The notes under the pieces are model-generated. The model was not told where the DNA came from. It made no database searches and was given only the letters and a program-made list of their open reading frames with translations. A stretch of 64,000 bases of DNA, taken from positions 1 through 64,000 of the forward strand of contig JYOD01000111.1 in the NCBI GenBank assembly GCA_000955785.1, in the 5' to 3' direction. This stretch comes from Burkholderiaceae bacterium 16. GTDB lineage: Bacteria; Pseudomonadota; Gammaproteobacteria; Burkholderiales; Burkholderiaceae. This document shows positions 26,567-35,240 of the stretch, piece after piece. The position numbers were made by a program, and so were the translations under genes. Each line of letters starts with the position of its first letter. The stretch's first letter is position 1.

Positions 26567-28348
26567 TCAGTTCTGTTTCGCCGAGTGCGGATTGAGGTTC
26601 GTCAAGCGACCGCTTTCCGTGCCGGCCGATTCGTCGATGACAGCGTTGATGAGGGCGGGCTTACCGAGCTTGAGCGCTTCGTTTACCGCCTTTTCGAGCT
26701 CAGCCGTCGTTGTGGCGTGGTAGCCGATGCCACCAAACGCCTCGATCAGCTTGTCGTAGCGCGCATTCTTGACGAACACGGTCGGGGCGACATCCTTGGT
26801 TCCAGACGGATTCACATCCGTGCCGTGATACACGCCGTTGTTGTTGAAGACGACAATGCAAATGGGCAGGTCATAACGGCAGATCGTCTCGATCTCCATG
26901 CCGGAAAATCCGAATGCGCTGTCGCCGCAGATCGCGATCACCGGCTTGCCGGTTACGATTGCCGCGCCGACGGCATAACCCATCCCGACGCCCATGACGC
27001 CCCACGTGCCGACGTCGAGGCGCTTGCGCGGCTCGTACATGTCGATGACCGCACGTGCAAAATCAAGCGTGTTTGCACCTTCGTTCACCAGCGAGATGCC
27101 CGGGTTCGCCTTGATGATGTCCTTCAGCACGCGCAGCGCGCTGTGGAAGCTCATTGGCGTAGGATCCTTCGCGAGCGTCTCTGCCATCTTCGCCAAGTTC
27201 TTGTCCTTGCGCTCGGCCACGGTACCCAGCCATTCGGCGCTGAGCTTCGGGAAGCTCGAGCCGATCTCGCCGAGCATCGCCGAGACGCACGAACCGATAT
27301 CACCGATGACAGGCGCGGCAATAGCGACATTGCTGTCGATTTCCGTCGGAGCGATGTCGATCTGGATGAACTGCTTAGGCTTGCCCCAGGTCTTGCCCTT
27401 GCCGTGCGCGAGCAGCCAGTTCAGGCGCGCGCCTACGAGCATCACGACGTCGGCCTCCGCCAGCACGAACGAACGCGCGGCCGACGCTGATTGCGGATGG
27501 GTGTCGGGCAAGAGGCCCTTGGCCATCGACATCGGCAGATAGGGAATGCCTGTCTTTTCGACGAGCTCACGAATCTGGGCGTCGGCTTGCGCGTAAGCCG
27601 CACCCTTGCCGAGCAGGATCAGCGGACGCTTTGCGCTTTTCAACAGGTCGACCGCCCGCTTGATGGAGTCAGGCGCGGGCAGCTGACGCGGCGCCGGATC
27701 AACCACCTTGATCAGCGACTCGCGGCCCGTTTCAGCGTCGATCGCCTGGGCCAGCAACTTCGCTGGCAGGTCGAGGTAGACGCCGCCCGGACGGCCCGAT
27801 ACGGCAGCGCGAATAGCCCGCGCGACGCCGACGCCGATGTCTTCAGCGTGCAGCACGCGGAAGGCGGCCTTTGCGTGTGGCCTGGCGATGGCGAGCTGAT
27901 CCATCTCTTCGTAATCGCCCTGCTGCAAGTCGATGATCTCGCGCTCGCTCGAGCCGCTGATCAGGATCATCGGAAAGCAGTTCGTCGTCGCGTTGGCCAA
28001 CGCTGTCAGGCCGTTCAGGAAGCCAGGGGCGGAAACGGTCAAGCAAATGCCAGGCTTCTTGGTGATAAAGCCGGAAATCGCGGCTGCGTTGCCTGCGTTC
28101 TGTTCATGGCGAAAACTGATGACGCGCATGCCTTCGGCCTGCGCGAGACGCGCCAAATCGGTAACCGGAATTCCGGGCAAGCCGTAGATGTTCTCGATGC
28201 CGTTCAGCTTCAGTGCGCCGATGACGAGATGAAAGCCGTCTGTCATCTCTGTCTTCTGTTGCAGTGTGTCCTCTGCAGCGGAGCGCTGCAGGTTACTTCC
28301 GGCTACCGCCTTGCGGGTTGCGCGTTGATCTTTGTCGAAATCTAGCAT
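26567..28348 (-). CDS. oxc: Oxalyl-CoA decarboxylase (thiamine-dependent)
   Basis: This is a 593-residue ThDP enzyme that splits oxalyl-CoA into formyl-CoA and CO2. Markers are MTDGFHLVIGALKLNGIENI, the cofactor glutamate region FRHEQNAGNAAAISGF, the LTVSAPGFLNGLTALANAT stretch, and the ThDP-binding motif GDSAFGFSGMEIE followed by NNNGVY. The N-terminus is about 35 residues longer than usual (MLDFDKDQRATRKAVAGSNL), but AAGGAATG before ATG 28348 supports this start; the shorter alternative is the Met of MTDGFHL. It is the first gene of the oxalate operon. Confidence 0.95.
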   Translation of the reverse strand: MLDFDKDQRATRKAVAGSNLQRSAAEDTLQQKTEMTDGFHLVIGALKLNGIENIYGLPGIPVTDLARLAQAEGMRVISFRHEQNAGNAAAISGFITKKPGICLTVSAPGFLNGLTALANATTNCFPMILISGSSEREIIDLQQGDYEEMDQLAIARPHAKAAFRVLHAEDIGVGVARAIRAAVSGRPGGVYLDLPAKLLAQAIDAETGRESLIKVVDPAPRQLPAPDSIKRAVDLLKSAKRPLILLGKGAAYAQADAQIRELVEKTGIPYLPMSMAKGLLPDTHPQSASAARSFVLAEADVVMLVGARLNWLLAHGKGKTWGKPKQFIQIDIAPTEIDSNVAIAAPVIGDIGSCVSAMLGEIGSSFPKLSAEWLGTVAERKDKNLAKMAETLAKDPTPMSFHSALRVLKDIIKANPGISLVNEGANTLDFARAVIDMYEPRKRLDVGTWGVMGVGMGYAVGAAIVTGKPVIAICGDSAFGFSGMEIETICRYDLPICIVVFNNNGVYHGTDVNPSGTKDVAPTVFVKNARYDKLIEAFGGIGYHATTTAELEKAVNEALKLGKPALINAVIDESAGTESGRLTNLNPHSAKQN

Positions 28349-28885
28349 GACACATTCCTTAATTAATGCCTGGTTGGATACTCATTGGCCTTCGTGCACC
28401 GCGCTTTGTAGCGAGGCAGTCCTGCGATTGGCTGCAGTGCGAGATTCGTTAGAGCGTAATGCCCGGTAGGATCACAGGACCTGGCCGGAAACTGAACGAT
28501 GGTCGCAAGCGCGGCGGCACCGTTGATCCCAGTATTGATGCACCAGTCAATTGCGGCAATCAACGCTCTCTTGGATTCTTGTAGGTTTTGGCTTACCCAA
28601 CGCCCGTTCTCGAGGGTTCACCGAGGGATCTAAACCGCGTATCAATGGATAGCTATTCAATTCCATCTTGAAATGCCCTTCCGGATCAACTGATGCCCGA
28701 GGCTGTCAGGAAAATCTGACAGAAAGTCGGCACGGAGTCGATTGCGCTACCCGGTCAGCAAGTATTGAATTCATGGGGAACTCTCGACGTTCATACAAAG
28801 CGTGCACCGAGAGATGGAAGCCTCCTTCGCCGGGAACAACCGGCCCTCGAAGGGCCAATGGTCAACGTAGCGCACGAAGACAACA
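28349..28885. promoter_or_regulatory. Divergent promoter region of oxc and pyruvate formate-lyase genes
   Basis: These 537 bp separate two operons reading apart, so promoters for both must be here. A perfect 7-bp palindrome lies at 28703-28722. The part near oxc (28349-28570) has a minus-strand frame with no family resemblance. I did not find a convincing FNR/Anr site of the form TTGAT-N4-ATCAA. Confidence 0.5.
28703..28722. promoter_or_regulatory. Palindrome upstream of the pyruvate formate-lyase gene
   Basis: CTGTCAG-GAAAAT-CTGACAG is a perfect 7-bp inverted repeat about 165 bp before the start of the pyruvate formate-lyase gene. Size and symmetry fit a dimeric regulator site. It is not followed by a T-run, which argues against a terminator. 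Confidence 0.5.
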
Positions 28886-31150
28886 ATGAGCACACTCGCG
28901 GCCTGTACCCAAGCGGAGCACACCGTAGACCCGTGGCGTGAATTCGCGCGCGGCCCCTGGATGAAGCGAATCGACGTCAGAAATTTCATCATTGCCAACG
29001 TCACGCCTTATGAAGGCGACGGCACCTTCCTGTCCGGTCCAACCGAGCGAACGACAGCCGTGTGGGCCGCATTGCAGCCGTGCTTTCGCGAAGAAGCCCG
29101 CAAGGGCGTGCTCGATGTCGATCCCGCAACGCCGTCGACAATGACCTCGCACGCGCCCGGGTATATCGACAGGCCCAACGAAGTGATCGTCGGCCTTCAG
29201 ACAGACAAGCCATTCAAGCGAGCCATCATGCCGTGGGGTGGTCTTCGAATGGTCGAGAGCGGCCTGCACGCGATCGGGATGGAGGTTGACCCGCGAGTCG
29301 CCGAGATCTTTACGCAATATCGCAAGACCCATAACGACGGCGTGTTCGATGTGTATACGCCGGAGATTCTTGCCTGCCGCAAGTCGCACATCATCACGGG
29401 CTTGCCCGATGCCTACGGGCGTGGCCGAATCATCGGCGACTATCGACGGGTGGCGCTGTATGGCGCAGCGCGCCTGCTCGAAGGGAAGGCCGCCGAGCGC
29501 GCGCAGATCGACGGCATGTGGCCGACGGACGACGTCATCCGCCTGCGGGAAGAACTGGCGGAGCAGACCCGCGCGTTGCACGACTTCGTGAAGATGGGAC
29601 AGGCCTACGGCTTCGATCTCACGCGGCCGGCGCAGACCGCGGCCGAGGCGGTGCAATGGACCTACTTCGCCTATCTCGGCGCAGTCAAGGAGGCCAATGG
29701 CGCGGCAATGTTTCTTGGCCGACTTTCGACCTTCCTCGATATCTACGTTGAACGCGACCTCGCGGACGGGACGCTGAACGAAGCGGGCGCGCAAGAGTTG
29801 ATCGACCAGCTCGTACAGAAGCTGCGCATCGTCCGCTTCCTCCGCACGCCGGAGTACGACAGCCTGTTTTCGGGAGACCCATATTGGGCCACCGAATCGA
29901 TTGGCGGCATGGACCTGAATGGTCGCACGCTGGTCACCCGAACCAGCTTCCGCATGCTGCAAACGCTGCGCAACCTGGGGCCGGCCCCCGAGCCCCACCT
30001 GACCGTGCTGTGGTCGAAACACCTGCCTCTGCCGTTCAAGCGCTTCTGCGTGGCGATCACGCGCGATACCTCCGCCTTGCAATACGAAAACGACGACCTG
30101 ATGCGCCCCTTCCACGGCGACGACTACGGGATTGCCTGCTGCGTGTCGGCAATGCGCATCGGTAAGCAAATGCAGCTCTTCGGCGCGCGGGCGAACCTCG
30201 CCAAGTGCCTGCTCTACGCCATCAATGGGGGCCGCGACGAAATCAGCGGCGAGCAGGTTGGACCCTTCGCGCCGGCCGTCACAGGCGACGTGCTGGCCTA
30301 TGACGACGTGATGGCAAAGTTCGATGCAATGATGGAATGGCTGGCGCGCACCTATGTGCACGCGATGAACTGCATTCACTACATGCACGACAAGTACTTC
30401 TACGAGCGCCTGGAGATGGCACTGCATGACCGGGACCCTCTGCGCACCATGGGCTTCGGAATCGCCGGGCTCTCGGTGGTGGCAGACAGTCTATCCGCAA
30501 TCAGGTACGCGAAGGTCATCCCGATCCGCAGTGCCAACGGGATCGTGGAGGACTATCAGATCGACGGGACGTCCCCGACGTTTGGCAATAACGATGAGCG
30601 CGTCGACTCGATTGCAGCCGACCTGGTCGAGCGCTTCATGACGAAGTTGCGCAAGCACGCGTGCTATCGCGGGGCAGTGCACACGCAGTCGGTGCTGACC
30701 ATTACGTCGAATGTGGTGTACGGCAAGGGCACCGGCAACACGCCGGACGGACGGCGTGCCGGCGAGCCGTTCGCGCCGGGCGCGAACCCGATGCACGGCC
30801 GCGACCACATCGGCTGGCTCGCATCGTGCCTGTCGGTCGCGAAGATTCCCTACGTGCATGCGCTAGACGGCATCAGCTACACGGTGTCCGTCGTGCCGAC
30901 CGTCACGCGCCTTGCCGAAGAGGAAGGGCTCGATCGCGCGGTCCAGGTGTTCGATACGTATTTCGGCCAGGGCGGCTATCACATGAACCTTAACGTCGTG
31001 AACAAGGAAACGCTGCTTGACGCGATGGACCATCCGGACCAGTACCCGCAGCTGACGATTCGCGTCTCTGGCTATGCGGTGAACTTCATTCGGCTGACGC
31101 GGGAGCAGCAGCTCGACGTCATCAACCGCACTTTCCATGGGGGCGTGTGA
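28886..31150 (+). CDS. pflB: Pyruvate formate-lyase (glycyl radical enzyme)
   Basis: This 754-residue protein converts pyruvate and CoA to acetyl-CoA and formate. The two catalytic cysteines are C418-C419 in YGIACCVSAM. The radical-bearing glycine is G729 in RVSGYAVNF, 25 residues from the C-terminus as expected. Length and pattern fit formate acetyltransferase rather than a glycerol dehydratase. The glycyl radical is destroyed by oxygen, so the protein should work under anaerobic or microaerobic conditions. Its stop codon overlaps the start of the activase gene (TGATG). It lies divergent from the oxalate operon. Confidence 0.94.
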   Translation: MSTLAACTQAEHTVDPWREFARGPWMKRIDVRNFIIANVTPYEGDGTFLSGPTERTTAVWAALQPCFREEARKGVLDVDPATPSTMTSHAPGYIDRPNEVIVGLQTDKPFKRAIMPWGGLRMVESGLHAIGMEVDPRVAEIFTQYRKTHNDGVFDVYTPEILACRKSHIITGLPDAYGRGRIIGDYRRVALYGAARLLEGKAAERAQIDGMWPTDDVIRLREELAEQTRALHDFVKMGQAYGFDLTRPAQTAAEAVQWTYFAYLGAVKEANGAAMFLGRLSTFLDIYVERDLADGTLNEAGAQELIDQLVQKLRIVRFLRTPEYDSLFSGDPYWATESIGGMDLNGRTLVTRTSFRMLQTLRNLGPAPEPHLTVLWSKHLPLPFKRFCVAITRDTSALQYENDDLMRPFHGDDYGIACCVSAMRIGKQMQLFGARANLAKCLLYAINGGRDEISGEQVGPFAPAVTGDVLAYDDVMAKFDAMMEWLARTYVHAMNCIHYMHDKYFYERLEMALHDRDPLRTMGFGIAGLSVVADSLSAIRYAKVIPIRSANGIVEDYQIDGTSPTFGNNDERVDSIAADLVERFMTKLRKHACYRGAVHTQSVLTITSNVVYGKGTGNTPDGRRAGEPFAPGANPMHGRDHIGWLASCLSVAKIPYVHALDGISYTVSVVPTVTRLAEEEGLDRAVQVFDTYFGQGGYHMNLNVVNKETLLDAMDHPDQYPQLTIRVSGYAVNFIRLTREQQLDVINRTFHGGV

Positions 31151-31998
31151 TGCCACGTCATGATCTGCCGCCGGATACAGGCGGCCTCGCCGTGTCCGTC
31201 AGCCGCCACGAACTGGGCGCCATCCGCTCGCCTGAGGCGCCGGAGACGGAAGGGTTCACGGACGAGATCGGCAAGTTCGGCTATGTTCATTCCCTCGAAA
31301 CCGGCTCCATGGTCGACGGGCCGGGGGTTCGTGCGACGCTGTTCCTCGCCGGATGCATGCTGCGGTGTCAGTATTGCCATAACCCGGATACGTGGCACCT
31401 GAAGCGCGGCACGCGGGTAACTGCGGACGCGGCCATCGCGCGGCTTTGCGACTTCGCGCCGGCGCTGCACGCGATGAGCGGCGGGCTGACGCTATCCGGC
31501 GGCGAGCCGCTCGTGCAGATTGGCTTCTCGAGGCGGATCTTTGCTGCCGCAAAGCAGCTTGGCCTGCATACCGCGTTGGACACGTCGGGCTTTCTCGGTG
31601 CGCGGGCGGACGACGCCTATTTGAACCATGTCGACCTCGTGCTGCTCGATATCAAATCGGGCGATCCGGCTCTCTACCGCCGTCTCACAGGCGTGGATAT
31701 CGCGCCAACGTTGCGCTTCGCCGAGCGGCTCGCGGCGCTCGGCAAACCGGTCTGGGTTCGCTATGTACTAGTGCCCGGCCTGACCGACGAGCCTGCCCAT
31801 GTCCGCGCCCTCGCACGGTTGGTGGCACCAATGCGCAATGTGGAATGGGTCGAAGTACTGCCTTTCCACCAGATGGGCGCCTTCAAATGGCGGGCCCTGG
31901 GGCTGGACTACCCTCTCGAAGAAACCCACCCTTGTACTGCCGAGCTTGCCGCCCAGGTCATTGCCCAGTTCCGCGACGAAGGCTGCCGCGCGAGATAG
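31150..31998 (+). CDS. pflA: Pyruvate formate-lyase activating enzyme (radical SAM)
   Basis: This 282-residue radical SAM enzyme makes the glycyl radical on pyruvate formate-lyase. The iron-sulfur cluster ligands are C69, C73 and C76 in GCMLRCQYCHNPDTW. SAM-binding motifs follow (LTLSGGEPLVQ, LDTSGF, LLDIKS). An N-terminal stretch of about 45 residues before the usual start (FGYVHSLETGSMVDGPGVR) is longer than in most homologues and reads as a mostly polar extension. The start ATG 31150 overlaps the pflB stop, so the two are translationally coupled; a GTG at 31147 is an alternative. Confidence 0.93.
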   Translation: MPRHDLPPDTGGLAVSVSRHELGAIRSPEAPETEGFTDEIGKFGYVHSLETGSMVDGPGVRATLFLAGCMLRCQYCHNPDTWHLKRGTRVTADAAIARLCDFAPALHAMSGGLTLSGGEPLVQIGFSRRIFAAAKQLGLHTALDTSGFLGARADDAYLNHVDLVLLDIKSGDPALYRRLTGVDIAPTLRFAERLAALGKPVWVRYVLVPGLTDEPAHVRALARLVAPMRNVEWVEVLPFHQMGAFKWRALGLDYPLEETHPCTAELAAQVIAQFRDEGCRAR

Positions 31999-32150
31999 CC
32001 ACGCGTACGATCACGTGCCGTCATGCGGCGGATCGAGCCTCTTATTGAGGAAAGAGCCATGTCAGTGACCAACACCGCAGACGCGCTCCGTACCTAGCTG
32101 AGTGCGGAGCACGCGAAGTCCCTTAAAACGAATTGAGGAGCAATTGTGGA

Positions 32151-32251
32151 ATGCAAACGCGAGAAGTACGAACGCCTGGTAGGCATGGGTAATCCCGACC
32201 AACGAGGATCTCATGATCGCGCAGCACACGCTCGAACGGCTGGAGGGGTAA
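32151..32251 (+). pseudogene. Frameshifted small reading frame ahead of the RRM-like gene
   Basis: After a good GAGGAG site, ATG 32151 opens as MQTREV but meets a stop after 13 codons. A one-base shift would restore a frame through NEDLMIAQHTLERLEG to TAA at 32249-32251, 4 bp before the next start. This looks like a decayed small protein of about 35 residues. A sister copy at 35193 starts with nearly the same DNA (ATGCAAACGCGAGAA). The DNA just upstream is also shared (GCGGAGCACGC). Confidence 0.5.
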
Positions 32252-32255
32252 AGGC

Positions 32256-32510
32256 ATGAAACTGTGGATAGGCAATCTGCCGCCGAACAAGAGCGACGAA
32301 GACGTCCGGGCGTTTGTGCGGAAATATACGCGGATCGAACTCGACGCGATGACCCGCATTCACGGCGATGGGTCACGCCCCGGCGTACTGATTGAAATCG
32401 GCGGAGCCAATCAGTTGTTGCTATTAGGCATGCAACGGCGCTTGCACCAGATGTCTTGGGATCAGCATTTGCTCACCGTGCACATCATGTTCTTCTCGAA
32501 CCAAGGCTAG
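32256..32510 (+). CDS. Small RRM-like RNA-binding protein
   Basis: This 84-residue protein starts MKLWIGNLPPNKSDEDVRAF. LWIGNL is a textbook RNP2 strand of an RNA-recognition motif, and the following helix and beta-hairpin (GVLIEIGG, then LLTVHIMFF) could supply the rest of a minimal RRM fold. The canonical RNP1 octamer with aromatic residues is not clear, so RNA binding is inferred. GGAGG precedes ATG 32256. A second, internally deleted copy lies at 36083-36211. The protein sits between the pyruvate formate-lyase pair and a DUF3141 gene, in a group reading the same way. Confidence 0.65.
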   Translation: MKLWIGNLPPNKSDEDVRAFVRKYTRIELDAMTRIHGDGSRPGVLIEIGGANQLLLLGMQRRLHQMSWDQHLLTVHIMFFSNQG

Positions 32511-32666
32511 GCGCCGGACGAAACGGGGCCTTCATGCAACGTTGCCGCGAAGGCCGGCTAGCCGTCCCTCGATGGGTTCGAATTGAACGGCATTTCCAAA
32601 GGAAAAAGACGATGTTGCCTTGAGGATCCCGCTGGCGGCGACGCAGACTGTGGCCGGCAACCGCTC

Positions 32667-32804
32667 AATCTGCCTCAATAGATTTTCAGTCAGTTCTCGG
32701 CCGGTGCATACCGGCATCGACGGAATGTCATCGATCGGCTCATCTGGATAGAGTTCGCTGCATTGTCCGCCGACACGGGCAAGCGAGTCGAAGCGATGCG
32801 CTCC
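32667..32804 (-). pseudogene. Ferredoxin/flavodoxin-NADP reductase (TrxB/YumC-like), internal fragment
   Basis: The minus strand reads RFDSLARVGGQCSELYPDEP, then IDDIPSMPVCTGRELTENLL and RQIE, which is the segment after the FAD-binding motif of thioredoxin-reductase-like ferredoxin-NADP reductases. The N-terminal GxGxxG region and the whole C-terminal two-thirds are absent; an unrelated reading continues on both sides. It is a remnant between the RRM-like gene and the DUF3141 gene, on the opposite strand. Confidence 0.65.
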
Positions 32805-32971
32805 CTTCTCCTGCAGCGGTGCCTCAACTCGATCATCCGCCGTTGGTGTAAGCCAATTCTGACGGGATATCCAGACAGGATTCATTGCAGTGACATTCTG
32901 GCGCGCCAATACTACCTGCAGCCCAGATCGAATTTGCGTTTGAAACAACCCTATCCACCGGAGCCGTACGC

Positions 32972-35173
32972 ATGTCCACTGTGACCGATACCGTCTCTCG
33001 CGTTGCCGAGCCGACCCAATGCATCATCGAATATGCGACTGACACATTGCAAAGGGGCACATTGTTTCTGGATTTGCTGCGCCAGCGAGGAAACATCTAC
33101 CTCGATCACGCGAGTGCTGGCAAACCGCCAGTCCTTGCGTTCAAGTACGAAGTTGTCGCGGATGGTCGCGAACTGCCACAAGCGGTAAACTTTGCATTGG
33201 CCCGCATCATTCCGCCCGATGGCGTTACCGCGCCGGACCCGACGAAACGCCCATTCGTCGTCATCGATCCGCGCGCAGGACATGGCCCAGGTATCGGGGG
33301 CTTCAAGATGGACAGCGAAATCGGCATCGCACTGCGCCAGGGACACCCATGTTACTTCGTGTTCTTCCACCCGTACCCGGAGCCGGGCCAGACGATCGAA
33401 TCCGTCGCACGAGCCGAAGCCGCGTTTCTGGAACGGGTAGCCCAATTGCATCCAGACGCCGAGGCCAAACCATTCGTGATTGGGAATTGTCAAGGAGGAT
33501 GGGCGCTCCTGATTCTGGCTGCAGCAGAGCCCGAGCGCGTCGGGCCGATTCTGCTCGCGGGATCGCCCGTCTCGTACTGGGCTGGCGTCGAAGGCAAGAA
33601 CCCGATGCGTTATACAGGTGGCATGCTCGGGGGAACATGGCTCGCATCGCTCGCCGGCGATCTCGGGAATGGCATGTTCGACGGTGCCTATCTGGTCAAC
33701 AACTTCGAACAGATGAATCCGGCGAACACCTACTGGAATAAGCTCTACAACGTCTACGCGAATATCGATACCGAAGCGGGGCGCTTCCTCGAGTTCGAGC
33801 GCTGGTGGGGTGGCCATTTCCTAATGAACAAGGAAGAAATGGAATGGATCACGCAAAACCTCTTCGTCGGCAATCGTTTGTCCGCAGGCGAGGTGCTGTC
33901 GGCCGACGGCAACATTCGTATCGACTTGCGCAACATCCGTTCGCCCATCATCGTGTTCGCCTCCTGGGGCGACAACATTACGCCGCCGCAACAGGCACTG
34001 AACTGGATTCCTGACCTGTACGACAGTGTCGAGGAGATCCGAATCCACGAACAGACGATCGTCTATTGCCTGAACGAAAAGATCGGTCATTTGGGAATTT
34101 TCGTCTCCGCGGGTGTTGCGAAGAAGGAGCATGCGGAATTCATCAGCGCGCTCGATCTGATCGATACTCTGCCGCCCGGTTTATATGAGGCGGTGATTGA
34201 GGATATGCGGTCGGATCTGCCGGGATTGGAGTTTGTCAAGGGACGCTACCTGATCCGCTTCGAAGCGCGCGAGATCGACGACATACTTGCACTCGATGAC
34301 GGGCGCGACGACGAGCGCGCATTTGAAGTTGTCAAGCGAATCGCCGAAATCAATCAGAGCCTCTATGAGAATTTTGTATCCCCATTCGTGAAAGCTTCAT
34401 CGAATCCGTGGACGGCTGCGTGCACCAGGCTGATGAACCCTGCACGCGTCGAGCGCTGGACGCTGTCAGACCTGAATCCGGCGATGTGGGGTGTCAAGAT
34501 CACGGCTGATGCAGTGCGTGCGCACCGCCAGGCGGCTTCGCCCACGAACCCACTGCTTGAAAGCGAGCATGGCATATCGCATGCGATCGCGCATGCGCTC
34601 GATACCTATCGGGTATGCCGCGACAGCGCAGTCGAGATGGTGTTCAAGGCAGTCTACGAGTCACCGTGGCTCGCGGCACTGGTCGGCCTCAAGCGTGAGT
34701 CCGTGCAACAACGCCTGCACGAGGCCGATAGCTGGCTGAACGAAGAAGTCAAACGCCTTAAGCGCCGTGAGCTTGAAGCGTCGTTTGAGCATGGCACTTT
34801 CCTTGACGGCGCGATGCGGGTACTGGTCTATTGCGGCCGCGAACTCCATGTCGTCGACGAGCGTCCGTTCAATGCGATGCGCAAGTTGCTTCACGAGTCC
34901 GGGCTCGACCGCACAATCCGTCTTGCTGACCTGAAGCAAGCAGCCAAGCGTCAGACGTTCCTCGTGCTGTGGGACGAAGAACGCGCGGTGGCGGGCCTTA
35001 CGCAACTGCTCCCGACAACGTCCGAGCGCCGCCGGGCACTCGACGCCGCGCGAGCACTCGCGGCTACGCGTGGCGACATCGCGCCGGCGCAGCAGGTCCG
35101 CCTCGACCGCGTTGCCGCCAAGCTCGGCCTCGCCCTGCGAGAAAAGCCCCTGAAATCGACTGTACTGCCTTGA
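32972..35173 (+). CDS. DUF3141 protein (alpha/beta hydrolase-like, PHA synthase-related)
   Basis: This 733-residue protein contains an alpha/beta-hydrolase core in its first half. VVIDPRAGHGPGIGGFK fits the oxyanion region, and GNCQGGWALL is a nucleophile elbow with cysteine in place of serine, as in PHA synthases. HLGIF may supply the histidine. The second half (about residues 430-733) is helical and specific to DUF3141. The family is often found near acetate and acetyl-CoA metabolism genes, such as phosphate acetyltransferase, in relatives. No catalytic activity is established. Its place downstream of pyruvate formate-lyase suggests a link to acyl-CoA or polyhydroxyalkanoate metabolism. Confidence 0.85.
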   Translation: MSTVTDTVSRVAEPTQCIIEYATDTLQRGTLFLDLLRQRGNIYLDHASAGKPPVLAFKYEVVADGRELPQAVNFALARIIPPDGVTAPDPTKRPFVVIDPRAGHGPGIGGFKMDSEIGIALRQGHPCYFVFFHPYPEPGQTIESVARAEAAFLERVAQLHPDAEAKPFVIGNCQGGWALLILAAAEPERVGPILLAGSPVSYWAGVEGKNPMRYTGGMLGGTWLASLAGDLGNGMFDGAYLVNNFEQMNPANTYWNKLYNVYANIDTEAGRFLEFERWWGGHFLMNKEEMEWITQNLFVGNRLSAGEVLSADGNIRIDLRNIRSPIIVFASWGDNITPPQQALNWIPDLYDSVEEIRIHEQTIVYCLNEKIGHLGIFVSAGVAKKEHAEFISALDLIDTLPPGLYEAVIEDMRSDLPGLEFVKGRYLIRFEAREIDDILALDDGRDDERAFEVVKRIAEINQSLYENFVSPFVKASSNPWTAACTRLMNPARVERWTLSDLNPAMWGVKITADAVRAHRQAASPTNPLLESEHGISHAIAHALDTYRVCRDSAVEMVFKAVYESPWLAALVGLKRESVQQRLHEADSWLNEEVKRLKRRELEASFEHGTFLDGAMRVLVYCGRELHVVDERPFNAMRKLLHESGLDRTIRLADLKQAAKRQTFLVLWDEERAVAGLTQLLPTTSERRRALDAARALAATRGDIAPAQQVRLDRVAAKLGLALREKPLKSTVLP

Positions 35174-35192
35174 TGGCGGAGCACGCTGTGAA

Positions 35193-35240
35193 ATGCAAAC
35201 GCGAGAAATATCGCACTATCTGGAACAACTGGAGGCCTGA
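35193..35240 (+). CDS. Possible 15-codon leader peptide ahead of the enoyl-ACP reductase gene
   Basis: ATG 35193 opens a frame of 15 residues (MQTREISHYLEQLEA) whose TGA ends immediately before the next ATG at 35241. Its last codons contain the GGAGG ribosome-binding site of the reductase gene, so translation of the two would be coupled. The first 15 bases are identical to the frame at 32151. It may be a regulatory leader or the remnant of a longer small protein; its own ribosome-binding site is weak. Confidence 0.4.
   Translation: MQTREISHYLEQLEA

Noticed and set aside
24741..26723. A 660-residue plus-strand frame opposite frc
   Set aside because: It is antisense to an unmistakable formyl-CoA transferase and shows the skewed Ala/Arg/His composition of GC-rich shadow frames.
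28349..28570. A 66-residue minus-strand frame between oxc and the pyruvate formate-lyase gene
   Set aside because: It has no ribosome-binding site and no recognisable sequence, and it occupies the control region of two divergent operons.
28560..28885. FNR/Anr box (TTGAT-N4-ATCAA) upstream of the pyruvate formate-lyase gene
   Set aside because: Near matches such as ATCAACTGAT occur, but none has both half-sites at the right spacing.
28862..30427. A 521-residue minus-strand frame opposite the pyruvate formate-lyase gene
   Set aside because: It is antisense to a gene with conserved catalytic residues; composition is typical of a shadow frame.
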